Origin: Lachnospiraceae bacterium
GTDB taxonomy: Bacteria; Bacillota; Clostridia; Lachnospirales; Lachnospiraceae
NCBI GenBank assembly: GCA_021205045.1
Contig: JAJPYH010000165.1
Span: 1 to 6,316 of the forward strand
DNA: 6,316 nt
Direction: 5' to 3'
Shown: piece after piece, positions 5,489 through 6,316 of the stretch
Numbering within the stretch: the first letter of the stretch is position 1
Layout of the letters: each line of letters begins with the position of its first letter
Notes under the pieces: generated by a model
Seen by the model: only the letters and a program-made list of their open reading frames with translations
Told to the model about the DNA's origin: nothing
Databases searched by the model: none
Translations under genes and position numbers: made by a program

Positions 5489-5524
5489 AACTGTAAACAG
5501 TAACAGTTCAACGAAATAACAGTT
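5489..5524. repeat. Cluster of ACAGTT half-sites after the copper ATPase gene
   Basis: TAACAGTT occurs at 5501-5508 and 5517-5524, an inverted copy AACTGT at 5489-5494, and CTGTAAACAG at 5491-5500 is itself palindromic. In minus-strand RNA the arms 5489-5494 and 5503-5508 could form a 6-bp hairpin just past the stop codon. ACAGTT resembles the AgrA-type LytTR half-site, but the 16-base copy spacing does not fit the usual 21-22. The function is unknown. Confidence 0.35.
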
Positions 5525-5525
5525 G

Positions 5526-5735
5526 TCAGCTGATGGACACCACAGTATAGTCCTGATCCTCCACCGCTTTCTTGAGCACCGCGTCGTCAACCTCCGCAGT
5601 CAGCGTCACCACAGCGCTTCCCGCCTCGTGACTCACCTGAGCGCTCTCCACCTGGGGCAGAGCCTCCAGCGTCTTCTTCACTCTGGCCTCGCAGTGGCCG
5701 CACATCATTCCTTCGATTTTCATGGTCTTTGTCAT
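5526..5735 (-). other. CopZ-like metal-binding domain, possible separate internal translation product
   Basis: The last 69 codons of the ATPase gene start with ATG and encode a full heavy-metal-associated fold: MTKTMKIEGMMCGHC with the Cu-binding C12-x-x-C15, then the usual pattern through DYTVV, where the tyrosine sits in the loop facing the metal. Length and layout equal a free CopZ chaperone. GAGAGG lies 11 bases before the ATG, a longer spacing than ideal. Internal initiation giving free CopZ is therefore possible but unproven; the fused form is certain from the open frame. Confidence 0.4.
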
Positions 5736-6316
5736 GGTTTTTATTTCCTCTCTTTCCTTTATTGAATGAACAGCCGCATCCTCTGTCTGATTTACCGCTG
5801 CATATTCCGCCTGATCTGCCGTGGCAGCTTTTGCTCTTTTTCCCGCGGGATCTTTTGCCTGATCTGATGCCGCATCCTTTGTCCGTTTTGTCATTGTGCT
5901 GTTCCCGGATTTTTTCCTCGCATGATCCCGCTTCGTACTGTGGATATCCACGAAATTCAGGCGCAGGGCGTTGGACACCACACAGAAGCTGGACAGGCTC
6001 ATGGCCGCCGCCGCAAACATGGGATTCAGCTGCCAGCCAGAAATGCCGATGTAAACTCCTGCCGCCAGCGGAATGCCGATAACATTGTAAAAGAAGGCCC
6101 AGAACAGATTCTCATGAATATTGGTCAGAGTTGCCCGGCTCAAACGAATGGCCGCCGGTACGTCGCTTAAGCGGGAGTGCATCAGCACCACATCCGCGGC
6201 GTCGATGGCCACATCCGTGCCCGCTCCGATGGCTATGCCCATATCTGCCCGGGTCAACGTCGGAGCGTCGTTGATGCCATCGCCCACCATGGCCACCTTT
6301 CCCTTCTCCTTCAGGC
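5526..6316 (-). CDS. copA: Copper-exporting P1B ATPase with C-terminal CopZ-like domain (5' end outside window)
   Basis: This is the 3' portion, 262 residues, of an integral-membrane Cu(I) export pump; translation enters from beyond 6316. The visible part begins in the P-domain with LKEKGKVAMVGDGINDAP, the conserved hinge of P-type ATPases. Next come the last two membrane helices, NLFWAFFYNVIGIPLAAGVY with the Tyr-Asn pair and AMSLSSFCVVSNALRL with Met and Ser-Ser, both diagnostic of Cu(I)-type P1B-1 pumps. CopA proteins usually stop soon after NALRL. Here a hydrophilic linker of about 75 residues follows, with a five-fold octapeptide repeat, then a complete heavy-metal-associated domain with MMCGHC near its start. 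Such a C-terminal domain could load copper onto the pump or regulate it, the job normally done by free CopZ or N-terminal domains. Whether N-terminal domains also exist cannot be seen. An internal start at 5735 might release the last domain separately. A terminator follows at 5435-5465. Confidence 0.95.
   Translation of the reverse strand, partial: LKEKGKVAMVGDGINDAPTLTRADMGIAIGAGTDVAIDAADVVLMHSRLSDVPAAIRLSRATLTNIHENLFWAFFYNVIGIPLAAGVYIGISGWQLNPMFAAAAMSLSSFCVVSNALRLNFVDIHSTKRDHARKKSGNSTMTKRTKDAASDQAKDPAGKRAKAATADQAEYAAVNQTEDAAVHSIKEREEIKTMTKTMKIEGMMCGHCEARVKKTLEALPQVESAQVSHEAGSAVVTLTAEVDDAVLKKAVEDQDYTVVSIS
5763..5882 (-). repeat. Five tandem 24-bp units encoding an octapeptide-repeat linker
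   Basis: Within the copper ATPase gene the linker reads TKDAASDQ, AKDPAGKR, AKAATADQ, AEYAAVNQ, TEDAAVHS. This is an eight-residue repeat with approximate consensus [TA][KE]DAAx[DN]Q. The DNA shows it too: GCCTGATCTG at 5809-5818 and 5857-5866 (48 bp apart) and GCCGCATCCT at 5773-5782 and 5869-5878 (96 bp apart), all multiples of 24. The peptide is charged and Ala-rich, likely a flexible or helical spacer between the last membrane helix and the metal-binding domain. Copy number may vary between strains. Confidence 0.7.

Noticed and set aside
5489..5500. Copper-responsive CopY operator (TACAnnTGTA) near CTGTAAACAG
   Set aside because: The sequence does not match the core, and it lies downstream of the copper gene rather than at its promoter.
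3068..5525. AgrD/ComC-like signal peptide gene next to the AgrC-like kinase
   Set aside because: No short frame with a leader, double-glycine or AgrD-like pattern and a ribosome site was found in the gaps at 3068-3180 or 5304-5525; the 69-residue Cys-rich protein is soluble and has no export signal.
1..6316. CRISPR array, insertion sequence or prophage attachment site
   Set aside because: No spaced identical repeats of CRISPR size, no transposase or terminal inverted repeats, and no duplicated tRNA 3' end were seen.

Overview
The window looks like chromosomal DNA from an anaerobic, gut-type Firmicute, most likely a clostridial-cluster XIVa / Lachnospiraceae bacterium. The evidence is a type III glutamine synthetase, strong AGGAGG ribosome sites, a GHKL/LytTR two-component pair, a tRNA-Pro without an encoded CCA, and a P1B copper ATPase carrying a C-terminal metal-binding domain. 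The family assignment is inferred from gene style, not from a database match. All five protein genes are on the minus strand; the tRNA is on the plus strand.

Layout. 1-170: 3' flank of glnN with a terminator hairpin. 171-2276: glnN, glutamine synthetase III, complete. 2277-2614: a regulatory region with back-to-back promoters. On the minus side is a roughly 114-nt glnN leader that contains a complete intrinsic terminator and an alternative hairpin overlapping it. On the plus side is a strong promoter for tRNA-Pro(CGG) at 2615-2688, which ends at a terminator at 2701-2737. 2738-2857: about 120 bases with no convincing gene. 2858-3067: a 69-codon Cys-rich small protein with a strong ribosome site. 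3181-5276: a two-gene operon of a LytTR response regulator and a multi-pass GHKL histidine kinase, overlapping by ATGA. Upstream, three 9-bp direct repeats at a 22-bp period sit just upstream of an extended -10 promoter. 5435-5465: terminator of the next operon. 5526-6316: the 3' part of a copper-exporting ATPase fused through an octapeptide-repeat linker to a CopZ-like domain; its 5' part lies outside the window.

How the parts relate. glnN assimilates ammonium and appears to be controlled partly by premature termination in its leader. The regulator-kinase pair looks autoregulated through its own upstream repeats. CopA and the CopZ-like module would export Cu(I). The three protein units appear to be separate transcription units with no obvious shared pathway. 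No wholly unknown system is evident. The features most worth following are the glnN leader, the LytTR repeat array, the repeat-linked CopA-CopZ fusion with a possible internal start, and the small Cys-rich protein.
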